DNA of 64,000 bases from CALKZN01 sp050633585 (GTDB lineage: Bacteria > Pseudomonadota > Gammaproteobacteria > Arenicellales > Arenicellaceae): the NCBI GenBank assembly GCA_050633585.1, contig JBOEGT010000015.1, positions 1 through 64,000 of the forward strand, written 5' to 3'. Under the pieces are notes generated by a model. It was not told the origin of the DNA. It searched no databases and worked only from the letters and a program-made list of their open reading frames with translations. The first letter of the stretch is position 1, and every line of letters starts with the position of its first letter. Of this stretch, positions 1 through 7,638 are shown piece after piece. The position numbers and the translations under genes are program-made.

Positions 1-1
1 T

Positions 2-184
2 GAAAAAGCTGAAGAGAGCCTGAAGAATGGTCATAGTGATTTAATTTCTTTTGGTAGTTTGTATATTAGTAATCCGGATTTACCTCAGCGATTTCAGCAG
101 GGAGTGCCACTAACTTTGGCTGATCAAAGCACTTTTTATGGTGGTGATGCACCTGGCTATACTGATTATTCTATCGCAACGTAA
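2..184 (+). CDS. Alkene reductase / N-ethylmaleimide reductase family (old yellow enzyme), C-terminal end only
   Basis: Only the last 60 or so codons are inside the window. The reading frame starting at base 2 encodes an end that reads GHSDLISFGSLYISNPDLP, then QRFQQGVPL, and later TFYGGDAPGYTDYS, before a TAA stop. This is the typical C-terminus of NemA-like flavin-dependent ene-reductases of the old yellow enzyme family, where the DLISFGR..I.NPDL segment helps bind the FMN phosphate. These enzymes reduce activated C=C bonds with NAD(P)H in the cytoplasm. The start, the catalytic HxxN pair and the neighbours are outside the window, so subfamily assignment is not possible. Confidence 0.85.
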   Translation, partial: EKAEESLKNGHSDLISFGSLYISNPDLPQRFQQGVPLTLADQSTFYGGDAPGYTDYSIAT

Positions 185-198
185 TGTATTGCTTTAAA

Positions 199-236
199 CA
201 CAAAAAAAGGGCTGCAACGCAGCCTTTTTTTGTGTT
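199..236 (+). terminator. Rho-independent terminator of the ene-reductase gene
   Basis: Stem GGCTGC (210-215) pairs with GCAGCC (219-224) around a 3-base loop, flanked by an A7 run and a T7 run that extend the stem. It lies 15 bases after the stop codon. The A/T flanks make it potentially bidirectional. Confidence 0.9.
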
Positions 237-493
237 TACCCAATCTTGGTATCATATTCATCTGTGACAGGGAAAGAGGTAGAGGCAGTTCTCATAATAA
301 GTCCATATAACATATGTAAAATGACAATAACATTACCGCTAAGTGTCTGTTTTTTAATTATAAAGTTAATGACTATGACTTGATTAAACCCGTAGAATCC
401 GCGCTCGAAAGAAAGGGGATTTTTTAATAGTTGTAGACGTTAAGTTTGAAAATTTCTTTCGATTTTACTATTAAAACTACAAGGTTATAGGAC
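237..493. other. Intergenic region upstream of the AbrB-family gene
   Basis: This AT-rich stretch must hold the promoter of the gene at 494. I see no tRNA, riboswitch-like or repeat structure in it. A weak ribosome binding site (AGG, about 5 bases before the ATG) is visible just upstream of 494. Confidence 0.5.
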
Positions 494-1570
494 ATGTCTA
501 TTTTACTTACATTTATTATTGGTGGTATCGGCGGAGCCATTGCTTTTTTATTGAATTTTCCGGTGCCTTGGTTGGTTGGCAGTTTGTTGATTATGTTAGT
601 GTTTAAAAAAGCACGTTTCATTCAAGCACCGGCTAAAAGTGCTGCTCGCTGGATGCGAGTGGTGTTAGGGGTATCTTTAGGTTGTGCGGTCGCTGATAGT
701 TTAAAAACATTTGATTTCTCGCTAGTTGCACTGGTAGGTGTTTGTATTCTATTTGTGTGCTTCTTGACGCTTTGCGGCTTCTTTTTATTCAAGCGTTTAC
801 CTGATTTTTCGAAAACTGATTCGTTTATGTCTGCGTTACCGGGTGGTTTGACTTTTTTGATGTCGCTATCTGATGATATGGGAGATAAATTTCCAAAAAT
901 TGCACTAATCCACACCGTACGAATGGTATTCCTCATTCTGTGTTTTTCAATGATGGCTTATGTGATCGATGTGAATGGACAGGGAGATGCAGCGAATCAA
1001 ACAATTAATGCGGCCTTTAATATGCCTTTAGAGCCTTTGTTATGGCAGGTGTTTGCTTTTGTCTTTGTGATGGGTTCAATTGCCGATAAATTGAAAATTG
1101 CGGGAGGGCATATTATGTTTCCCTTGATTGCCGCGGCTATTTTTTATTCTCAAGGCTGGATTGATACACTGGTACCCGAAATATTCCCCACACTTGCGAT
1201 GATTACTTTCGGTGTGACAATTGGTTGCAAGCTTAATAAAGTACCGTTTAAAGCATTTAAACCATATGTTGGCGCTTCATTATTGTTCACCGTCTTTGCA
1301 ATGGGTACGGCATTTGCCATTTCGCTTGGTTTGGAAGGTGCTCTTAACATGCATTATTTTCTACTATTCTTAGCGTTAGCCCCAGGCAGTATTGCTGAAA
1401 TATCGTTGATTGCTATGGCGCTTGGTTTTGACGTTGGAGTTGTGGCTGTCGTTCACACCTGTCGTTATTTGTTTATTATGCTGATTGGTGCATCAGGTTT
1501 AAACCTGTTATCAAAACCAACCAAAAAAACAAAGCCAACCCCTGTCAATCGTCAGAAAATTCCCGCTTGA
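494..1570 (+). CDS. AbrB family membrane protein (ammonia monooxygenase-type AbrB duplication domain)
   Basis: The 358-residue product is very hydrophobic, with about ten predicted membrane segments arranged as two repeated halves, each starting with a glycine-rich segment (GGIGGAIAFLLNFPVPWLVG near residue 10; a related PLEPLLWQVFAFVFVMG segment near 180). This matches the AbrB duplication family (PF05145), inner-membrane proteins of unknown transport function that were originally annotated as regulators of ammonia monooxygenase. The C-terminal 20 residues are Lys/Pro rich and cytoplasmic-looking. It is a single-gene unit between two terminators. The substrate cannot be read from the sequence. 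Confidence 0.85.
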   Translation: MSILLTFIIGGIGGAIAFLLNFPVPWLVGSLLIMLVFKKARFIQAPAKSAARWMRVVLGVSLGCAVADSLKTFDFSLVALVGVCILFVCFLTLCGFFLFKRLPDFSKTDSFMSALPGGLTFLMSLSDDMGDKFPKIALIHTVRMVFLILCFSMMAYVIDVNGQGDAANQTINAAFNMPLEPLLWQVFAFVFVMGSIADKLKIAGGHIMFPLIAAAIFYSQGWIDTLVPEIFPTLAMITFGVTIGCKLNKVPFKAFKPYVGASLLFTVFAMGTAFAISLGLEGALNMHYFLLFLALAPGSIAEISLIAMALGFDVGVVAVVHTCRYLFIMLIGASGLNLLSKPTKKTKPTPVNRQKIPA

Positions 1571-1577
1571 TGAGTAT

Positions 1578-1606
1578 TTAAAAGGGCCGCCATGCGGCCC
1601 TTTTAA
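1578..1606. terminator. Bidirectional terminator between convergent genes
   Basis: AAAGGGCCGC (1581-1590) and GCGGCCCTTT (1594-1603) form a perfect 10-bp stem with a CAT loop. It sits between the plus-strand AbrB gene and the minus-strand winged-helix gene and can serve both. Confidence 0.9.
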
Positions 1607-1620
1607 GGTAAAAACATGGC

Positions 1621-1911
1621 CTAATTCGAAAGTTGTATTAAGCGTTTTATGGACTCTCTGTACTTCTTAAATGCTGTTAATCCGCTTTCTGATAGTTCAT
1701 AGATAGTATGTGGGCGCCCGTCAAGAATCATTTTACTGTGTAAGTAACCTGAAGCACTGAGTTTTCTCAAATGAGCGTCTAAGTTGCCGTCAGTGATGCT
1801 CAATGCGAGTTTTAATTGTGTGAAACTGTGTGCTTTTTGACTGATTAATACGGCTAACCTTGTCCGTACTACCTGATGGAATATTGGATCTAAGTTCGGT
1901 AATTTTTCCAT
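1621..1911 (-). CDS. Winged-helix transcriptional regulator (HTH_34 type, 96 aa)
   Basis: The 96-residue protein is a single winged-helix domain. A first helix carries VRTRLAVLISQKAHSF, followed by TQLKLALSITDGNLDAHLRKL, which is the helix-turn-helix, and a wing with DGRPHTIYELSESG. This is the pattern of the HTH_34/ArsR-like 'winged helix DNA-binding domain' family (PF13601) that binds DNA as a dimer. It starts only 3 bases after the DUF1835 stop codon, so it is very probably translationally coupled and in the same operon. The promoter of that operon is buried in a twin palindrome (2954-2997), so autoregulation by this protein is the simplest inference. No effector-binding domain is present. 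Confidence 0.8.
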   Translation of the reverse strand: MEKLPNLDPIFHQVVRTRLAVLISQKAHSFTQLKLALSITDGNLDAHLRKLSASGYLHSKMILDGRPHTIYELSESGLTAFKKYRESIKRLIQLSN

Positions 1912-1914
1912 GGT

Positions 1915-2937
1915 TTAAGCTGTTTTTAGTGTTAATTGCTTGTTGAATGCATCCCACATCCACAGAGATTTATTTGAATGAATATGAACGCCTCCTAACC
2001 AATGGTCCCGATGAATAATGGCGGTTGCATTCAGTTCGCCATTTAAAACTTGTTCACCGACGGGGGTAAGTTTCAGTCTTTGTTGGATAAATTCATTGCG
2101 AGAAATGTTCATTTCAGGCGGATGCATGAATGCGTTACCCGATTCACAGCAAATGAGAGGTTGTGTACAACGGCATAGTTCTCCGATGATTCTATAGCTT
2201 GCCCAATCACCGATAAATAAAGCAGTTTCGTGCGCCATATTTTCTTTAAAAACGTAGCCAGGGTTTTCATGTCCTTGAGCAATCAGTGTGAGTATTTGTC
2301 GTTCAGTACGCGTTAATCCATCGGAAATATGCGGGTATTCTTCTAGGTGTCTCGTGAGTGATTTTTTTAAAAAAGGGAGTAGTTCAATGTGTTTGGTGTT
2401 GATAAAGGCTTCTAATTTCTGCGGGTTAGGAGAGCGAAAAGCCGACCAGCCTTGTTGAGCTAAGATAATTTGTTCCTCACTGATCGGGGTACGAGATTCG
2501 AAAAGTGAAGCCATTTGCTCAGGGTTGAGTTGGCCTATCCCTCGAAAAGGTTCTATGCCGTCAAATTGATCAATGCATATCAAGCTTAGTTGATTGGGTT
2601 GCTCTTTACTGTGCCCAAACCAATCTAATAGTTGTAATATTTGGAGCTGATCCAGTAAATCATGCTCAAACCAAAGAATGACTTCTTGATAACGTGTTGA
2701 GGCTCTAAGGTGTTCGTTTCTTAACGTGAAATCTACTTTCGTTTCTAGTTGCCCTTCTTTCGTGTCTCCGCCAAAATAAGCCGCGCGAACTAAGCTGACA
2801 TCATCTAAATTCAGTTTGTCGGGGAATGGCCCATAATGCATGGTATCACGCCAGGGGAGTGTATCTCCCTCAAGGGTTGATTGCTTGAGTATATTGGCGG
2901 CACCATCGCCATTCGTAATGTGAAGAAAGCTATGCAT
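1915..2937 (-). CDS. DUF1835 domain-containing protein
   Basis: The 340-residue protein begins with HITNGDGAANILKQ and has DTMHYGPFP near residue 35, the hallmark of DUF1835 (PF08874). A segment EVILWFEHDLLDQLQ around residue 85 is the second conserved block of the family. The C-terminal half (about 200-340) contains LTRTERQILTLIAQG and is rich in aromatic residues, as in the DUF3658-like regions that often accompany DUF1835. No signal peptide or membrane segment is seen, so it is cytoplasmic. The biochemical role of the family is not known to me. It is the first gene of the operon with the winged-helix regulator. The start ATG at 2937 lies 17 bases from the edge of the palindromic operator and has only a weak ribosome binding site. 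Confidence 0.8.
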   Translation of the reverse strand: MHSFLHITNGDGAANILKQSTLEGDTLPWRDTMHYGPFPDKLNLDDVSLVRAAYFGGDTKEGQLETKVDFTLRNEHLRASTRYQEVILWFEHDLLDQLQILQLLDWFGHSKEQPNQLSLICIDQFDGIEPFRGIGQLNPEQMASLFESRTPISEEQIILAQQGWSAFRSPNPQKLEAFINTKHIELLPFLKKSLTRHLEEYPHISDGLTRTERQILTLIAQGHENPGYVFKENMAHETALFIGDWASYRIIGELCRCTQPLICCESGNAFMHPPEMNISRNEFIQQRLKLTPVGEQVLNGELNATAIIHRDHWLGGVHIHSNKSLWMWDAFNKQLTLKTA

Positions 2938-2953
2938 AGTAATTCTTTTGTTC

Positions 2954-2999
2954 GTTACTCTGAAAAACAGAGTATAAACTCTGTTTTTCAGAGTAACAA
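2954..2999 (-). promoter_or_regulatory. Promoter embedded in a perfect 20+20 palindrome with two identical operators
   Basis: The arms 2954-2973 and 2978-2997 are exact reverse complements around a 4-base centre. Each arm is itself a palindrome ACTCTG-N5-CAGAGT (2957-2973 and 2978-2994), so two identical operators lie 21 bp apart, two helical turns. On the minus strand a -35 box TTGTTA (2994-2999), a 17-bp spacer made almost entirely of one operator, and a -10 box TATACT (2971-2976) fit inside it. A bound dimer on either operator would cover the promoter. The neighbouring winged-helix protein is the likely binder. Confidence 0.75.
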
Positions 3000-3058
3000 T
3001 TTTATCAGGTCAATTTTTTGAGAAATTCAGTGATTAGAACTTAAGAGCAAGAAGTGAA

Positions 3059-4513
3059 TTAGTCACAGTTTATGATTAAACTGATATTTTTTTCGTACCA
3101 AGCTCGTGAACAAGCAAAATGTTGTTGTTGCTTTATCCATCGTTGCCAGTCTAATGTGCTCCAATTGTCATCAATGCTGAACCCATTCATCGATGGTTGG
3201 GTTTGAATGGAGTTTGTATGTGAATTTTGAATGTTATTCAAGATATCAGCGGAGAGAAATTTCAAGTGAACGAGATTAATTCGGCTGTCTTCGTGTTTAG
3301 CTAGGGCTGTATTACTGTGTAGTATGATTTTTTCAATCGGTAGTAGTGTTGCAATGGCATAACACCAAAGTGCGGAGAATAAGATGACTTTTAAGATGTC
3401 TTTTCTCGTTTTATTAACGCTGGCAATCACTAAAAACACAAATAACACGAGTGCAAAAAGGCAGGTGTAGCTAGCGAAAAACTTTTCATAACTAAAGCCA
3501 TAATAAAACACATATAAGCCCATTCTCCAGGCGGCGGAAAGGAGTAAAAGACCTGATGCGGCGATGAAAGCTGTGAGCAAAAATTGTGCGATTGCGGACG
3601 TGTTTTTGTAGAGAAGTGTAAATAACACGACATTTAAGAGTGATAGGAAAAATAGTTGCCAGAACCCTGATTTGACGAGATGCTCAGTTTTGTCGAAATC
3701 GATGGGCAGTGAATCGACGATAAGGTATTCAATTTGCAGCAACAGGAATAAGCTATAAATCATGAGTAACCCACCGACGACAATCACAGCGATGATGTGA
3801 TCAATTGTTTGTGGTTCGCTGTCACTGTCCATTGAAAATGGTTTTTTCCAAGCAATGAGTGTGCTGAGAATAATGATGCTGAGAACCATGACGAAAAATG
3901 CTTTTAAAACCATTTCAATATCGATGACATGAAATACATTCAATGCTAACTTTTGGATTAAGTCACTGAAATTTTTATCGGCCGAAGAGAGTAAAATGAT
4001 TGAAACAGCGGCCAAAGGAAAAAGAATGGTAATACCTAGAGTGATTCTTTTTAGCATGCCACTGTTTTGAGTTTTGAGCACTCTCTGAGTCGTTTTGAAT
4101 AACAATTGTGTGCTTGGAAAAACGAATTTTATGGGATGAAATGCCTGATTAATCAAGCGGTATATATAACGATAATTCCATGTTGTCAGTGCTTGTTGAT
4201 GTCGTTCGCTTTGAGCTAAAAATATGCCGAAAGCTATTGGTAGCAGTAGAGTAGAAACCGATTTTAACCATGGGTTTTCATAGACTGAAAAGCTTAATAC
4301 GATAAATGATATTGGGAGCAACCATACCCAGTTATTATGGATAGAAAAATCGGAATTATGATACTTCAGCAAAGCGATAAAGCTAAGCCATGCGATGGTG
4401 GTATTAAAGCCAAATGCGTACACATCATACGTCCACATATTCCAATGTGAAAGCACACAGAAGCTAGCTAAAGTAAGAATTGAGATCAGTAATTTTGGAT
4501 GAATAGTGTTCAT
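3059..4513 (-). CDS. DUF4153/DUF4173-like multi-pass membrane protein in the sortase operon
   Basis: The product is about 484 residues with roughly a dozen hydrophobic segments. A central motif (WRMGLYVFYYGFSYEKFF) resembles the conserved Arg-Tyr-Gly region of DUF4153/DUF4173 proteins, and an arginine-rich block (NYRYIYRLINQAFHP) follows the first membrane cluster. The open frame extends to 4594, but that would overlap the sortase gene; ATG 4513 opens with MNTIHPKLLISIL and starts directly in a membrane segment, so I prefer it. The last 50 residues are a soluble tail with paired cysteines (FACSRAWYEKNISLIINCD). It is the last gene of the sortase operon. Its function is unknown; a role in export or assembly of the sortase substrate is only inferred from position. 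Confidence 0.65.
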   Translation of the reverse strand: MNTIHPKLLISILTLASFCVLSHWNMWTYDVYAFGFNTTIAWLSFIALLKYHNSDFSIHNNWVWLLPISFIVLSFSVYENPWLKSVSTLLLPIAFGIFLAQSERHQQALTTWNYRYIYRLINQAFHPIKFVFPSTQLLFKTTQRVLKTQNSGMLKRITLGITILFPLAAVSIILLSSADKNFSDLIQKLALNVFHVIDIEMVLKAFFVMVLSIIILSTLIAWKKPFSMDSDSEPQTIDHIIAVIVVGGLLMIYSLFLLLQIEYLIVDSLPIDFDKTEHLVKSGFWQLFFLSLLNVVLFTLLYKNTSAIAQFLLTAFIAASGLLLLSAAWRMGLYVFYYGFSYEKFFASYTCLFALVLFVFLVIASVNKTRKDILKVILFSALWCYAIATLLPIEKIILHSNTALAKHEDSRINLVHLKFLSADILNNIQNSHTNSIQTQPSMNGFSIDDNWSTLDWQRWIKQQQHFACSRAWYEKNISLIINCD

Positions 4514-4568
4514 ATGAGTCGTTGGGTTACGATGAGATTGTGTTTGGTTTTTTGGTATAGCGTGTTTG

Positions 4569-5150
4569 CTAAATGGAAATGGGCGCGGCTTCAACTATCC
4601 AGCGCAAAGGCCCTTGACTACTCAGGTTATTAAAAGGGAAGCAGGTGATGAGTGTGAGGCCGTGATACTCTGGATATAACATGAGAGCATCAGTGCGCGT
4701 GTCCATTCGATAAGCTGCTTGAATCACATACGTTTCTTGATTACCTAAATAATTACTCACGATGATTTCATCCCCTAGTTTAAGTTCTTGAAGAAATTCA
4801 AAGTGGCTATCACGGTGGCCTGCAATCATACTGTGGCCAATATTTGCCGGGAGCGATGTTTGTGAGAGATGCCCTGGGCCAAACGCTAATGCTTCACCGT
4901 TGCTATCGTTCATAATAAAACGAGTAATGCTTAAACGAGGGATGTCTATTTTGGCAATGGCATGCATATCTGCCCAAGGCCAAGGTTTCGCGGCAGGTTG
5001 GTCCGATTGACGCGATTGCCATGCCGTTGAAATTAAATACTGGGCTAGTTCCGCTTTCGTATTCATATAAAGGGACTTCCCAATCATTACGCTACCAATG
5101 AAGAGTAACGTGACACTCATGAGGCGAATATGTTTATGCTGAATAGTCAT
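4569..5150 (-). CDS. Sortase of the marine proteobacterial (GPN/GN) type
   Basis: The 193-residue protein has one N-terminal membrane anchor (about residues 5-25) and a sortase domain. The catalytic set is visible: His in AGHRDSHF, Cys in TLITCFPFNN and Arg in GPLRWIVE. Sortases are transpeptidases that cleave a C-terminal sorting signal and transfer the protein to an acceptor, here in the periplasm. I chose ATG 5150 over ATG 5165 because GAGGCGAG lies 8 bases before it, while the upstream ATG has no Shine-Dalgarno. It overlaps the end of the VIT/VWA gene by 17 bases, so the two are coupled. This matches the known pairing of single sortases with a single dedicated substrate in marine proteobacteria (TIGR03784/TIGR03788-type). 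Confidence 0.88.
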   Translation of the reverse strand: MTIQHKHIRLMSVTLLFIGSVMIGKSLYMNTKAELAQYLISTAWQSRQSDQPAAKPWPWADMHAIAKIDIPRLSITRFIMNDSNGEALAFGPGHLSQTSLPANIGHSMIAGHRDSHFEFLQELKLGDEIIVSNYLGNQETYVIQAAYRMDTRTDALMLYPEYHGLTLITCFPFNNLSSQGPLRWIVEAAPISI

Positions 5151-7410
5151 TTCTCGCCTCGTCATGTTCTTGATGTTTATGGTTCTGAGTTGGGCTTGCG
5201 CTATCTTCTATTTCTTTGCCAAGCAGTAAATTCCTGAAACGTTGATTTCCAATTAACATGGCAAATAACATGATCAAAGAACCAATAAAACTCAGTAAGC
5301 CAGCCGATGTGGCAGTTTGTGGTGCGACCATTTTGTTGCCTTTAGGCATTAAGTTAGAAACGTGTTTATTATTGGCAGTGGCATATTTTGGTTTACTAGG
5401 CGTTTTTTCTACGGCCACGAAACTAGTGAATTTAGTGACGAGATGGTGTTTGATACCTAATCCAATGATGATGGGTTTTACTGTCGCTTCAGTTGAGCTG
5501 CCTGTGTAAAGCTGATCCATAAGGTGAGCAACTTTTTTTCTCGCCCAGAGTGCATCAATATTGTCCGTATTATTCTGATGATTGCTCAAAGAGTGTTTGG
5601 TAGGCGTGTGAAGTTTGCGGTTCCATGCATTTCCAAGCAGGTTGCCAGAAATGTCGATGCTATTAATGATGTGGTTTGACTTGGTTAAAATAACTAACGG
5701 TTCACCAGCGTAAAGGTCAGGTATTTTGTTGGGGTATTGTTCTACTGTGATTGACTCAGGCAGTGTGGATTCGTTTGTGTTTGAGTGGCTGTTGTATTGC
5801 ACGGTTATGTCTCGAGCAATGGGTTTGTTTATTTTGTTGAATAGGTCATTCATTTTTTCAGTGTTCTCACCATGCGTGTCGATATATGTGAAAGTGCCGC
5901 GGCCAAACTGTGCGGCACGAGTCATAAAATGAGAGTTTGGCGCTGTGCCGATTCCAACGGTAAATAAGCGGGCTGAATTGAGTTTATCGTTGATGAGTTT
6001 GAATAACTGTTGTTCGTTGCCGACAGATCCATCGGTGATGAAAATAATTTGCTTGAGGTAATTGTCGTGGCTTGGAGAGTTCAATGCATACTCAAGAGGG
6101 CCGTACATTTCAGTGCCGCCATTGGCTTGTAATCCATTGACCATTGATTTTGCTTGGCTGATGTTCCGTTGGTTAGCGTTTTGTGGCTGTTTGAAAAGGG
6201 GGGTATAAGAGCTATCAAAATCAATCACATTAAATTTGTCATTACTCGTTAGTTGGTTTAACGCAAACAACAAACTACTTTTCGCTTTTGCCATGGAGTC
6301 GCCCGCCATGGATCCAGATGAATCGATAATAAAGGTGATTTCACGAGGTAAGGCATTTTGGATGTTTGCTGTTGGCGGCAATAACATGGCCATTGAATAT
6401 TGTTCACCATTAATGTGCTGTTGAAATAGCGCTGCTGTTGGAGCCTGAGTACTAATGGGATGCCATTGGATGACTAAGTCTCTATCCATTTTTTCCGTCG
6501 TATTTTGTAATTGGATAGAGGTCATGCTCTTGGAAATTTTTTGAGTGCTCAGTTCATGTGATTCTGAATGGATACGCTGCAGTTTGATTCCCGCATTGAG
6601 GTTTAATTGCAAACTAAAACGATGAGTTGCTTGACCACTTTCAACGTGTGTTTGTGGCGGCGTAATACTCTCAGCATCTGGTACGAGATCAGTATTAACT
6701 CCCCAGCCAGAGTGTTGATTGATTTGTACATTTTCGTTTTCCTCAATATTCAGCTTCAATGCTTTGCCAGGGGTGTATCGTGGAGTGAGCGTGGTTGGGA
6801 GACGTAGACTAAAACGTTGCTGTTCGTATTTGACGCGATCAATAATGCGGATATTTGCGATCACTTCACTGTGAGGGGGGATATTAGCAACCGATATACT
6901 AAATAAATTAGGCCTATGCTGTTCTAGTAGACTGGCTTTTTTTCCTGATTTTTTGGCAGCTTCAAATGTTTTTTTGGCGGCTTCTTTTTCTTTGATGTTG
7001 CCAGTAATTATTCGGTCTCCGATTTGAAGTGTCATGCCATCAACGGCACCATTTTCAGGAAGGGGGAATACATAACGACCATTAACCCAGCTATCGCTAT
7101 CGTTCTTGAATTTCTGCTTCATGTTAATTGTGGCAATTAATCCATTCACATCCGCTTGAATATCGGTTTTTAGCAGTAACGCATTAACGGGAATGCCGTT
7201 GTCGGTTTTGAGCAGCAGTTCACCCGCTGAGGTTTCGTTATTCGTTACCTCAGAATGTGAAATTCCAGAGTTTGCAAAACCGGTATTGAAAAAGATGAAT
7301 GCAGTGATGATGAAAAAAACGTTGATACAAGTGCCAAATATTTTTTTAAAGTGTTGATGTGTCAGGTATGCAAACCTGTGGTTTTTTGTATAGATTTTTG
7401 AAATAGCCAT
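5134..7410 (-). CDS. VIT and VWA domain protein, dedicated sortase target
   Basis: The 758-residue protein has a signal anchor (about 22-46), a VIT domain (about 60-190, with GRYVFPLPENGAVDGM) and a von Willebrand A domain (about 355-525). The VWA domain has an intact metal-ion site: DSSGSM, the later threonine in GGTEMYG, and the aspartate in ITDGSVG. The C-terminus carries a sorting-signal-like stretch: APQTAT (about 695-701), a 20-residue hydrophobic segment, then basic residues. The overall plan is that of the 'marine proteobacterial sortase target protein' family. A good ribosome binding site (GGGAGAGAG) precedes ATG 7410. The 37-residue polar tail after the hydrophobic segment is longer than usual for sortase substrates. 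Confidence 0.88.
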   Translation of the reverse strand: MAISKIYTKNHRFAYLTHQHFKKIFGTCINVFFIITAFIFFNTGFANSGISHSEVTNNETSAGELLLKTDNGIPVNALLLKTDIQADVNGLIATINMKQKFKNDSDSWVNGRYVFPLPENGAVDGMTLQIGDRIITGNIKEKEAAKKTFEAAKKSGKKASLLEQHRPNLFSISVANIPPHSEVIANIRIIDRVKYEQQRFSLRLPTTLTPRYTPGKALKLNIEENENVQINQHSGWGVNTDLVPDAESITPPQTHVESGQATHRFSLQLNLNAGIKLQRIHSESHELSTQKISKSMTSIQLQNTTEKMDRDLVIQWHPISTQAPTAALFQQHINGEQYSMAMLLPPTANIQNALPREITFIIDSSGSMAGDSMAKAKSSLLFALNQLTSNDKFNVIDFDSSYTPLFKQPQNANQRNISQAKSMVNGLQANGGTEMYGPLEYALNSPSHDNYLKQIIFITDGSVGNEQQLFKLINDKLNSARLFTVGIGTAPNSHFMTRAAQFGRGTFTYIDTHGENTEKMNDLFNKINKPIARDITVQYNSHSNTNESTLPESITVEQYPNKIPDLYAGEPLVILTKSNHIINSIDISGNLLGNAWNRKLHTPTKHSLSNHQNNTDNIDALWARKKVAHLMDQLYTGSSTEATVKPIIIGLGIKHHLVTKFTSFVAVEKTPSKPKYATANNKHVSNLMPKGNKMVAPQTATSAGLLSFIGSLIMLFAMLIGNQRFRNLLLGKEIEDSASPTQNHKHQEHDEARNDYSA

Positions 7411-7638
7411 GCTCTCTCCCGAGTAAATTTGATCAGTAGAACATCCTTGTTAAGATGTCCGTCCAATGGAAGTGTCACTATGACGAGCTAGTTTGAGAAA
7501 GCTGTGAGCAGTTGATGAGCTTTGTGTGGTTTTTGTGTGAAGTTAAGCCGTTAGGGTGTGATTGATGTTTAACAGGCGTTTGTTATTCACTGTGAAAATG
7601 TTTGGTGAAGATTGATGTGTGGAACCGTGAATTAAGTG
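7411..7638 (-). promoter_or_regulatory. Upstream region of the sortase operon with TTCAC half-sites
   Basis: The 228 bases between creC and the VIT/VWA gene should carry the sortase operon promoter. On the minus strand TTCAC occurs at 7537-7541, 7592-7596 and 7605-7609, and TTCACTGTGAA (7586-7596) is a palindrome. The published E. coli CreB tag is TTCAC-N6-TTCAC; the nearest pair here is spaced by 8 bases rather than 6, so a CreB site is only suggested. A small hairpin ACATC...GATGT lies at 7441-7458. Confidence 0.35.
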
